A DNA stretch of 64,000 bases from NCBI GenBank assembly GCA_030651695.1, contig JAUSCD010000012.1, forward strand, positions 372,001-436,000. The letters run 5' to 3'. The translations under genes and the position numbers were made by a program. Source of the DNA: Pseudohongiella sp. GTDB lineage: Bacteria > Pseudomonadota > Gammaproteobacteria > Pseudomonadales > Pseudohongiellaceae. Of the stretch, positions 19,782 through 27,703 are shown in pieces. Within the stretch, counting starts at the first letter, position 1. Every line of letters starts with the position of its first letter. The notes beneath the pieces are model-generated. The model was not told where the DNA came from, ran no database searches, and was given only the letters and a program-made list of their open reading frames with translations.

Positions 19782-20957
19782 ATGTCCGCGCACGCTGCCC
19801 ACAAAACACGAAAGCTGATGGAACACATGCAGTGTTTATTGAGCCTGCCTACCATCAGTTCAAATTCGGCTGCGCTGGATATGAGCAATATGCCCGTCAT
19901 CAATTACCTGGCAGAGCAGTTCAGCGCGCTGGGTTTTGAGTGTGAAATCGTGCCGTGCGAAAGCACCAACGGAAACGTAAAAGCCAACCTGATTGCGTCG
20001 CTGGGAAAAGGTCCTGGCGGGCTGGTACTGGCCGGGCATACTGATACCGTTCCTATGGACGCTGAATTGTGGTCAGTTGATCCTTTGGCTGTAACTGAAA
20101 AGGACAACCGCCTCTACGGTCTTGGCAGCACCGACATGAAAGGCTTTTTTGCGCTGATTCTGGAGGCTGTACAGCCGTTTCTGGGTCAGCCGCTGCAACA
20201 ACCCTTGATTGTGCTGGCGACTGCCGATGAAGAAACCTCCATGTCCGGAGCCAGAAAAATCGCGGAAATCGGCAGACCCAAAGCGCGTTATGCCATCATT
20301 GGGGAACCCACCGGCATGAAACCCATTCGCGCACACAAAGGCGTGATGATGGAGACCATTCGCCTGCAAGGCCGCAGCGGCCACTCCTCCGACCCCAGTC
20401 TCGGCATCAACGCTATGGAAGCGATGCACGATGTGCTGAGTGAGTTGATGAAGTATCGCGCGGAATTACAACAGCGTTACCACAACCCCCTATTTGCCAT
20501 CGACAAACCCACCATGAACTTCGGTTGTATTCATGGCGGTGACAATCCCAACAGAATTTGTGGCCATTGCGAACTGGAATTTGATATCCGTATGTTGCCG
20601 GGCATGGAAGCTGAACTGCTGCGCACAGAAATCGACAGCCGATTGAGACCACTGGCTGAACGCTGGAAGGTCGGTTTTGAATTTACTCCACTGTTTCCCG
20701 GTGCACCCGCGTTTATGTGTCCGGCAGAAAGTGATTTGATCAGAACCGCCGAACGTCTGACTGGCCATGCCGTCGGCACGGTTGCCTTTGGCACCGAAGC
20801 GCCGTTCCTGCAGAATATGGGCATGGATACCATAGTGCTGGGGCCGGGCGATATTGATCAGGCGCATCAGCCAGACGAATATCTGGCGCTGGATCGTGTG
20901 CAGCCCTGTATAAATATGCTGCGCAGTTTTATTACCCATTATTGTGTCAAACCCTGA
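19782..20957 (+). CDS. argE: acetylornithine deacetylase
   Basis: A 391-residue M20-family zinc hydrolase that releases ornithine from N-acetylornithine. The metal ligands appear in order: AGHTDTVP (His, Asp), GLGSTDMKG (Asp bridging both metals), the ADEETSMSGA Glu pair, and the late TEAPFLQNMG segment. The length is typical of ArgE. It lies 30 bases after hemW and 26 bases before argA. The argE-argA pair defines a linear arginine pathway here. Confidence 0.93.
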   Translation: MSAHAAHKTRKLMEHMQCLLSLPTISSNSAALDMSNMPVINYLAEQFSALGFECEIVPCESTNGNVKANLIASLGKGPGGLVLAGHTDTVPMDAELWSVDPLAVTEKDNRLYGLGSTDMKGFFALILEAVQPFLGQPLQQPLIVLATADEETSMSGARKIAEIGRPKARYAIIGEPTGMKPIRAHKGVMMETIRLQGRSGHSSDPSLGINAMEAMHDVLSELMKYRAELQQRYHNPLFAIDKPTMNFGCIHGGDNPNRICGHCELEFDIRMLPGMEAELLRTEIDSRLRPLAERWKVGFEFTPLFPGAPAFMCPAESDLIRTAERLTGHAVGTVAFGTEAPFLQNMGMDTIVLGPGDIDQAHQPDEYLALDRVQPCINMLRSFITHYCVKP

Positions 20958-20983
20958 TTAAAGAATAAACGGAACAAAAACTC

Positions 20984-22309
20984 ATGGATAATCTTTCGCA
21001 ATACATTGACTGGTTCAGACATTCATCCAGTTATATCAATGCCCATCGCAAGAAGGTGTTTGTAGTATTGCTGACCGGGGAAACGATTGCGCACGAAAAT
21101 TTCAGCCATATTGTGCATGACATTACGCTGCTGCACAGCCTGGGGGTGAAACTGGTACTGGTACACGGCGCTCGCCCGCAAATTAATGCAGCACTGACGA
21201 ACGCCGGGCATGAATTGCGTTACCACAACAGTTTACGCATTACAGACAGCGATGATCTGGTACTGATCAAACAAACCGTCGGCGCAATGGCTATTGATAT
21301 CGAAGCCGAGTTTTCCATGGGCCTGGCCAATTCGCCGATGCACGGTGCTGACATCAAAGTCAGTCGCGGGAATTTTATTACTGCGCGTCCGCTGGGTATC
21401 ATCGACGGCGTGGATTACGCGCTTACAGGTGTAGTACGCAAAGTGAATGCTGAGGCCATCCTTCAGCATCTCGACAAAAACAGTATCGTGTTGTTGTCCA
21501 ATCTGGGTTATTCGCCAACAGGTGAAGTGTTTAATCTGTCTGCAGAAGATGTGGCTACCGAAGTCGCTATTTCCATGCAGGCGGAAAAACTTATCCTGTT
21601 TGTTCCGCAATGTGGTGTCAGTAACAAAAACGGCGAAATGTTGAGCACGCTCAGCCCGGTTGCAGCAGAGGCCTTGCTCAAAGACATTCCCGAGGACAAT
21701 ATCCAAAGTAAAAACGGTACGCTGGAGTCATTGGCTGCCGCAGTCAAAGCCAGCAACAAAACCGTTCATCGCTGCCACCTGATCAGCTTTGCTGACAATG
21801 GTGCTCTGATACAGGAAATGTTTACACGCGAAGGCAACGGCACGCTGGTATCCAAAGACAATTTTGAGTGGCTGCGTCAGGCCACCATTGATGATGTCGG
21901 CGGCATTCTGGAACTGATCGCGCCACTGGAAGCAGCGGGTATTCTGGTACATCGTTCACGCGAATTGCTGGAAGCCGAAATCGATTATTTCAAAGTGATC
22001 GAGATGGAAGGCATGATCATTGCCTGTGCTGCCATTTATCCACTGGATGAAGACAGCGGGGAGATTGCTTGTATCGCCATCCACAAGGACTATCAGGAAA
22101 GCGGGCGTGGTGATCATTTGATGCGCGCGCTGGAAAAACAGGCGCGCAAACAAGGCCTCACAAAGGTGATAGTGCTGACTACGCAAACTGCACACTGGTT
22201 TTTGGAGCGCGGTTTCGAGCCCATTGCGATCAGCGATCTGCCAACGAAGAAGCAGCAGATGTATAACTATCAGCGCAAATCAAAAGCGTTTATGAAAATA
22301 CTACGATAA
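20984..22309 (+). CDS. argA: N-acetylglutamate synthase
   Basis: A 441-residue protein with an N-terminal amino-acid-kinase-like domain (about 1-290; VLVHGARPQINAAL) that binds arginine for feedback control, and a C-terminal GNAT acetyltransferase domain (about 295-441; CIAIHKDYQESGRGDHLM). This two-domain plan is the classical proteobacterial ArgA, which makes N-acetylglutamate from acetyl-CoA. A response regulator gene follows only 26 bases downstream, so the arginine genes may be cotranscribed with the start of the nitric oxide signalling locus. Confidence 0.96.
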   Translation: MDNLSQYIDWFRHSSSYINAHRKKVFVVLLTGETIAHENFSHIVHDITLLHSLGVKLVLVHGARPQINAALTNAGHELRYHNSLRITDSDDLVLIKQTVGAMAIDIEAEFSMGLANSPMHGADIKVSRGNFITARPLGIIDGVDYALTGVVRKVNAEAILQHLDKNSIVLLSNLGYSPTGEVFNLSAEDVATEVAISMQAEKLILFVPQCGVSNKNGEMLSTLSPVAAEALLKDIPEDNIQSKNGTLESLAAAVKASNKTVHRCHLISFADNGALIQEMFTREGNGTLVSKDNFEWLRQATIDDVGGILELIAPLEAAGILVHRSRELLEAEIDYFKVIEMEGMIIACAAIYPLDEDSGEIACIAIHKDYQESGRGDHLMRALEKQARKQGLTKVIVLTTQTAHWFLERGFEPIAISDLPTKKQQMYNYQRKSKAFMKILR

Positions 22310-22335
22310 CACAAGCACCGGAGCAGCAACTTGCC

Positions 22336-23052
22336 ATGGATGTAAGAAAATCGATTGTTATTGTAGAAGATGACAAGTTGTATGGACGGGTACTGGACTA
22401 TCAGCTTAACAGCCTTGGATACCATTGCACGCTCATTAACTCCGGACATCGTCTGCTTGAAGAGTTGCCCAGCCTCAAATTACCGGACTTGTTTATTTTT
22501 GATTATTTTCTCGGTCTTGATGAACCCACAGGGCTTACTCTCTGTCGCCATGTGCAGAGTTTTTGTGATGTTCCAATCATGGTACTTACTGGCAACAATA
22601 AACTTGAAACCCTTGTCAGTTGCCTGAAAGCCGGCGCTGACCAATACATCCACAAACCCTGCGACATCAGAGAGCTGGATGCACGAATCATCGCCTCATT
22701 GCGTAAAGCGCCGGCTACAAATAGCGGCAAGATGCGTGAGCTCAAACTGCAACTGGATAAAGATATTGGATTGCAGTGGTCAGATCAGATGCTCAGGCAC
22801 AGCAACGGCACCAGCGTCAAACTCACCGACAAAGAAATCGGATTGCTTGAGCTTTTTGTGAACAGCCCGGAAAGGTACATAGAACGAGATGATGCGTTTC
22901 AGGTCCTTTATGGGTATGAGATGCAACCATCCAACCGGTCTATAGATGTGTTAGCAGGTAAATTGCGCAAAAAGCTCGCGATCCTGGATCCGGGTTATAT
23001 AGTAAGAACCATGCGTGGCAGGGGTTATGCACTGGTTAAAGCTCAAGAATAA
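22336..23052 (+). CDS. OmpR/PhoB-type response regulator
   Basis: A 238-residue protein. The receiver domain (about 5-125) has the acidic pair E11-D12-D13, the phospho-acceptor Asp56, the Thr of MVLTGNN and the Lys of HKP. The C-terminal winged helix (about 140-236) shows the usual LTDKEIGLLELF and RTMRGRGYALV segments. It should bind DNA when phosphorylated. It starts 26 bases after argA and 125 bases before an Hpt gene. In this setting it is the likely transcriptional output of the NO-sensing phosphorelay, but its partner kinase is inferred from position. Confidence 0.92.
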   Translation: MDVRKSIVIVEDDKLYGRVLDYQLNSLGYHCTLINSGHRLLEELPSLKLPDLFIFDYFLGLDEPTGLTLCRHVQSFCDVPIMVLTGNNKLETLVSCLKAGADQYIHKPCDIRELDARIIASLRKAPATNSGKMRELKLQLDKDIGLQWSDQMLRHSNGTSVKLTDKEIGLLELFVNSPERYIERDDAFQVLYGYEMQPSNRSIDVLAGKLRKKLAILDPGYIVRTMRGRGYALVKAQE

Positions 23053-23177
23053 GAAACCGGATCGCTGAGCCTGTCCGATTGTAATTATTTGTAAAAAGCC
23101 TCCTGCGTTTGCTGCCGGGATTTACTATGCTCGATTACTGCAAAAGTAATCACACTGATTCCGAAGATGTATAAATA

Positions 23178-23564
23178 ATGAATAGTACCTCGTCAATGCT
23201 GTTTGATAGTACTGCGCTACCGTCATCTTTGGGCACATCTGATGCGGACGTGTTGGTTCAATTCTATGAGATGTTCCTGCAAACCACGCTGGAATACTGG
23301 AGTGATCTGGACACGGGTAGTAACCCGCCTGATCTGACGCTGGTACGTCATACCGCTCATAAACTAAAGTCCTCTTCCGCCAGTATGGGAGCGCTGGCAC
23401 TGGCGCAGTCACTGAAAGAGTTGGAATTGGTGGCTGCTGAAGGCGATCTGCTGAAAGTCAGCCAGAAAACTGATCAGACCAAGCTTGTACTGGATGCTAC
23501 TGTAAAAATTGTACAGCAGAGGCTGGGCAGTTTGGAGCAGCAGTTAGCACGCACTCCCGGATAG
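23178..23564 (+). CDS. stand-alone Hpt phosphotransfer protein
   Basis: A 128-residue all-helical protein. The Hpt motif TAHKLKSSSASMGA places the phosphorylatable histidine at His61, and the downstream helix ALAQSLKELELVA completes the four-helix bundle. No kinase or receiver domain is attached. Both hybrid kinases of the locus end in a receiver domain without an Hpt domain of their own, so a separate Hpt protein is needed to pass phosphate to the OmpR-type or EAL-type regulators. This one is the obvious candidate. Confidence 0.9.
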   Translation: MNSTSSMLFDSTALPSSLGTSDADVLVQFYEMFLQTTLEYWSDLDTGSNPPDLTLVRHTAHKLKSSSASMGALALAQSLKELELVAAEGDLLKVSQKTDQTKLVLDATVKIVQQRLGSLEQQLARTPG

Positions 23565-23617
23565 CAGCAATACTTGCGGCTCATTAACAGTCACCTTTTT
23601 CATGGGAAGCCTCTGCG

Positions 23618-24175
23618 ATGTACGGACTGATTCATAACTCCCTGCGGGCGATGGTGAAAACGGAACTGGGTAATGACGCGTGGGCGGAGATTGTTGAGGC
23701 TGCCGGACTGTCTGAAAAAGACTTCCTGTCGCTCAAAAGTTACGACGATAGCGTCGTCCTGGCGCTGCTTGCTGCCACTCATAAAACAACCGGCCGCAGC
23801 GTCAACGACCTGCTTTACGATTTTGGACGCCACTTTATCAAACACACTGCCTTTGGGCATTATTCCGCTGTGATGAGCATGCATGGTTCCAGCGTGTGGG
23901 AGCTGTTAGATAGCCTCAACCACATGCATGACCGTATAGCGTCGTCATTCCCCGACTACGCACCCCCTTCGTTCCAGCTTCTCGGGTCCGGGGATGGTTC
24001 GTATGAGCTGACCTACTCCAGCACGCGACAGGGACTGACGAGTTTTGTCCGGGGACTTATCGCGGGCCTTGCTGACCACTTTTCAGTTGTAATCGACATC
24101 AACGTGCTGGAAGACGCGTGTTCTGATCAGGGGCAAATTACACGCTTCAGTTTAAAGGCCATTGAGCCCACATGA
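23618..24175 (+). CDS. hnoX: H-NOX haem nitric oxide sensor
   Basis: A 185-residue protein of typical bacterial H-NOX length. It begins with the family hallmark MYGLIHNSL. The probable haem ligand is His104 in LNHMHDRI, by comparison with Shewanella H-NOX, and the haem-propionate-binding YxSxR motif is present as Y133-S135-R137 (YSSTR). H-NOX proteins bind NO at a ferrous haem and then control a cognate kinase or cyclase. The stop overlaps the start of the hybrid kinase as ATGA, matching the known H-NOX/kinase pairing. The symbol hnoX is descriptive. Confidence 0.95.
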   Translation: MYGLIHNSLRAMVKTELGNDAWAEIVEAAGLSEKDFLSLKSYDDSVVLALLAATHKTTGRSVNDLLYDFGRHFIKHTAFGHYSAVMSMHGSSVWELLDSLNHMHDRIASSFPDYAPPSFQLLGSGDGSYELTYSSTRQGLTSFVRGLIAGLADHFSVVIDINVLEDACSDQGQITRFSLKAIEPT

Positions 24176-25779
24176 GCTTGTCCCCCTCACCTGCTCTGGA
24201 CAGTGTCTTTCCGCTGTACCTTGTTATGGATCAAGATGGCACAGTCAGATTCATCAGCGACCAATTGGCTGAGGAGATCGGCAATGCTTGCCTGGGGCAG
24301 AAATTTGCTGAATGGTTTATTGTAAAGAGACCCATCCTTGCCGCACATGTACCGGAATTCAATCTGTTACAGCGCCAGATGTTTCTTTTTATTACCAAGG
24401 ACGGCACATTTGCCATGCGCGGGCAGCTGTTAGTTCCAGCACCCGATGACAGCAATATCACTATGGTAATCACGCCATGGCTCACCTGGATGCAGGAGAA
24501 TCGCCCTGATCGGCTGGTATCCCCGAAAAGTTATCCGGTCGCTGATGCGCAACTGGAACTTCAGCTGTACCTGAGCACACAGCAAATGATGATGGACGAC
24601 ATGAATGGACTGTTGCTGGATCTGCAAAAGGCCACGAATCAGGCTATCGCCGCGAGTTCCGTCAAGTCACAGTTTGTAAACCATATCAGCCACGAATTAC
24701 GTACACCGCTGAATGGCATACTGAGCGCCGCTGAATTACTCAAATATGAATCAGCCAGCCCGCATGCCCGGCAGCTGATAGACGTGATCCGCAAATCCTC
24801 TGACGCACTGCTGGGGATTATCAATCAGATTCTTTATTACTCGCAGATCAGCTCTGGCAACCTGACACTGGCGATCAAACAGTTTGATCCGGCACAGCTA
24901 TGTCGTGATGTGTTGCAGATCATGTCGGTACTTGCCAGGCAAAATAACATCACGATCGAGGTCAAAATTCACAGACTTCTGCCCGCAAGCGTGTCTGCTG
25001 ACGCCCAGCGTATCCATAATGTGTTGTTGAACCTGGTCGGAAACGCCATCAAACACTGTGAAGGCGCGGATGTGGTTGTCAGCGTCAGCATACGGCCTGA
25101 AAGTCTGCCCGCGTCTCCCAGGTTATTGTTCGAAGTCCAGGATAGCGGGCCTGGTGTACCACCCGCTGACCGCGACCGTATATTTGAACCCTTCGCAACG
25201 ATAGCCGGCCGGAAATTACACGGAGAATCAGCATCGGGACTGGGTCTGGCAATCGTAAAATCTGAAGTCACTGTATTGGGTGGCGATATAGGCATCGGAG
25301 ACACTCCGTCCGGAAAGGGTAGTCTGTTCTGGTTCGATGTGCCTGTAGAGTTAATCCACCAGGCTCAGGTAACAATCCCTCCCGAGGATTCGGCAGTCAA
25401 ATTGTCGGGCAGGGTGTTGGTGGTGGATGACAACAACATCAATCTGAAACTCTGTAAACTGCAGATTGAAAGATTTGGACTACACGTTGATGCGGCCGAT
25501 TCAGCCGCTGATGCAATTGCACTCGCCACCGGTAATCAATATCAGCTGATATTGATGGATATCCAAATGCCGGGTATGGACGGCAAAGAAGCGGCCGCCG
25601 TGGTGCGTCAGTTGCCACAATATACACAGACACCGATTATTGCCTGGACAGCCAATGCCTGCGAGATCGAGGCCAAGTCTTATCAGTCATCCGGATTCAA
25701 CGATACCCTTGTCAAGCCTGTGACCACTGAATCACTGCGCTCAATGCTCGTCAAATGGATGCCTGGCGGGCAACGCTGA
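24172..25779 (+). CDS. hnoK: H-NOX-associated hybrid histidine kinase (HNOBA-HisKA-ATPase-REC)
   Basis: A 535-residue soluble protein. The first 150 or so residues resemble the H-NOX-associated (HNOBA) domain also found in soluble guanylate cyclases: FPLYLVMDQDGTVRF, FIVKRPI, and AMRGQLL. A short helical linker leads to HisKA with His174 (SHELRTPLNG), then the ATPase domain (SGLGLAIVKSE), then a receiver with Asp463 (LMDIQMPG). It has no transmembrane segment, consistent with control by the cytoplasmic H-NOX encoded directly upstream. In Shewanella and Vibrio, NO-bound H-NOX inhibits autophosphorylation of such kinases. The terminal receiver implies a phosphorelay through an Hpt protein. Confidence 0.9.
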   Translation: MSLSPSPALDSVFPLYLVMDQDGTVRFISDQLAEEIGNACLGQKFAEWFIVKRPILAAHVPEFNLLQRQMFLFITKDGTFAMRGQLLVPAPDDSNITMVITPWLTWMQENRPDRLVSPKSYPVADAQLELQLYLSTQQMMMDDMNGLLLDLQKATNQAIAASSVKSQFVNHISHELRTPLNGILSAAELLKYESASPHARQLIDVIRKSSDALLGIINQILYYSQISSGNLTLAIKQFDPAQLCRDVLQIMSVLARQNNITIEVKIHRLLPASVSADAQRIHNVLLNLVGNAIKHCEGADVVVSVSIRPESLPASPRLLFEVQDSGPGVPPADRDRIFEPFATIAGRKLHGESASGLGLAIVKSEVTVLGGDIGIGDTPSGKGSLFWFDVPVELIHQAQVTIPPEDSAVKLSGRVLVVDDNNINLKLCKLQIERFGLHVDAADSAADAIALATGNQYQLILMDIQMPGMDGKEAAAVVRQLPQYTQTPIIAWTANACEIEAKSYQSSGFNDTLVKPVTTESLRSMLVKWMPGGQR

Positions 25780-25897
25780 ATCAAGCAATCGCTGTTCAAA
25801 AATGGCTGGCTGGCAGAACCCCATACCGTCAATTGTAAAAACCTGTAAAGACTCCCTGCCTTGCTGGCAACTTCATTGCGATAATTTACACAACGCA

Positions 25898-25941
25898 GAG
25901 ACAAGGCGTGCGTTTCAGGTTGCCTGAAACTGCCGCGTCTC
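25898..25941. promoter_or_regulatory. two-tier inverted repeat upstream of the chemoreceptor gene
   Basis: GTTTCAGG (25912-25919) and CCTGAAAC (25923-25930) form a perfect 8-bp inverted repeat with a 3-base centre, flanked by GAGAC (25898-25902) and GTCTC (25937-25941). It sits in the 218-bp gap between the two halves of the NO locus. It could be an operator or an RNA hairpin. No T-tract follows. Confidence 0.45.
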
Positions 25942-25997
25942 GCCATAAAGAACCGATTTATACAGTGAACTCTTAGTCTTTTCAGGAAACATATCAA

Positions 25998-27659
25998 ATG
26001 CACATGCGTCTATCCAATCTGCTCCGCCTGAGTTTTGGATTTGTACTGGTACTGATGGCCACCATGACGATCATCGGCGTTATCAATGTTAACAATGCTG
26101 ACCGCATACTGGCTGAAGTCAATGAAGTGGACAGTCGCAAACAACGCTTTGCGATTAACTTCCGTGGCAGCGTACACGACAGGGCAATTTCAATCAGAGA
26201 TGCCGTGCTGGCAACAACGCAAGAGCAGCGCGCTCCACATCTTGCAGATATAAAAAGACTGGAACAATTTTACGCAGATTCCGCGCGCGAACTTGATGCC
26301 ATTTTTGATAACAACACAGTGGTAACGCAGACCGAGATAAGATTGTTGCAGGATATCAAGACAATTGAACAGCGGACTCAGTTGCAGGCCTACCAGGTTC
26401 TCGACTTGCTTGCACAAAGCCAGAATGATATGGCAATGCGTCTGCTCACTGACAGCACATCACAACTTTTTTCGGCATGGCTCGCCAGCATCAACACATT
26501 TATTGATCACCAGGAGTCCGACATACAATCCAAAGTCGACGAGGTCCGGGCAACAACCGGACGCTTCCAATGGCTTATGATCTCGGTGACGTTAATTGCA
26601 TTCATATTGGTGGGCGGTGTTGTGATGCTGTTGACCCGACACTTGAAAAAGACAATAGGTGGAGAGCCTGGTTACGCCGCCAGTATGATTCGTCAAATGG
26701 CAGCAGGGAATCTTGACCTCACCATTAAAACCAATTATCCCGACAGCATTATCGGCGCTACTGTTACCCTGCAGAAGGATCTGATCCGTATCATCTCTGA
26801 ACTGGAAACAACTGCTGAAGCGATCGCAATGGCATCCGGACAATTAACCAGCACTGCGCGTTCCAATCAGGAACAGTCTCATGACCAGCGTGCCCAGACT
26901 GACCAGGGTGCATCAGCTATAAGTGAGATGACGATGACAATCCACGAGGTCGCCAGGCATTCAGCCGACGCCGCTCATACAGCCAATACGGCTGCCGCTG
27001 AAAGCCGGATTGGTGAAAAAGAAGTAGCTGCCACCATCAAGAGTATCGGAGAACTGGCTGAGCATATCGACGAGTCATCGCGCGTTATTGGTCAGTTGTC
27101 CACTGATACACAACTTATTGGTACGGTCCTCGATGTCATAGAAAGTATTGCGGAACAAACCAATCTGCTGGCGCTCAATGCTGCAATTGAAGCGGCACGG
27201 GCAGGTGAACACGGTCGAGGCTTCGCTGTGGTAGCTGACGAGGTGAGAGCACTTGCCAGCCGCAGCCATAGCTCAACCAGGGACATTCACTCCTTGATCG
27301 AGAACATGCGATCAAGTGCCAACGGTGCTGTTGACGTCATCGCCAAGGGCCGTTTGAAAGCTGAAGACAGTGTGTTGCAGGCTAAACGTGCTGGCGAATC
27401 ACTTACCCGGATCAACGTGTCAGTTGATGGCATTGATGCCATGAACACCCACATCGCCAGCGCGACTGAGGAGCAATCTTCAGTTGCTAACGAAATCAGC
27501 AGAAACTTTAACAGCATCAAAGGGCTCGCCGAACTGGCGGAAATCTCCTCTGGCGGGATTACATCTGCCAGCGCTCAGCTCACGGAAACCGCCGAGCATT
27601 TGCGCAAGATCGTTGGCAAGTTTCAGCTCCCTGTTTTGCAATTTCGACAGATGCGTTGA
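25998..27659 (+). CDS. methyl-accepting chemotaxis protein
   Basis: A 553-residue chemoreceptor. The first transmembrane helix is at about residues 8-28, a periplasmic helical region of about 160 residues follows, and the second helix is at about 192-213. A HAMP-like segment comes next (KKTIGGEPGYAASMI), then the signalling domain with its hairpin tip near residues 386-420 (EQTNLLALNAAIEAARAGE). An AGGAAA lies about 10 bases before the ATG. No pentapeptide for CheR binding is seen at the C-terminus. No recognisable haem domain is present, so any response to NO would be indirect or through an unrecognised ligand domain. Confidence 0.93.
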   Translation: MHMRLSNLLRLSFGFVLVLMATMTIIGVINVNNADRILAEVNEVDSRKQRFAINFRGSVHDRAISIRDAVLATTQEQRAPHLADIKRLEQFYADSARELDAIFDNNTVVTQTEIRLLQDIKTIEQRTQLQAYQVLDLLAQSQNDMAMRLLTDSTSQLFSAWLASINTFIDHQESDIQSKVDEVRATTGRFQWLMISVTLIAFILVGGVVMLLTRHLKKTIGGEPGYAASMIRQMAAGNLDLTIKTNYPDSIIGATVTLQKDLIRIISELETTAEAIAMASGQLTSTARSNQEQSHDQRAQTDQGASAISEMTMTIHEVARHSADAAHTANTAAAESRIGEKEVAATIKSIGELAEHIDESSRVIGQLSTDTQLIGTVLDVIESIAEQTNLLALNAAIEAARAGEHGRGFAVVADEVRALASRSHSSTRDIHSLIENMRSSANGAVDVIAKGRLKAEDSVLQAKRAGESLTRINVSVDGIDAMNTHIASATEEQSSVANEISRNFNSIKGLAELAEISSGGITSASAQLTETAEHLRKIVGKFQLPVLQFRQMR

Positions 27660-27703
27660 TGCCCACTTAAGACTCTCCTGATAAAACGTTTTCCGGAATT
27701 TTT

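Noticed and set aside
25780-25997. Sigma28 (flagellar) promoter before the chemoreceptor
   Set aside because: A GCGATAA-like box is present, but no matching TAAAG box lies at the right distance.
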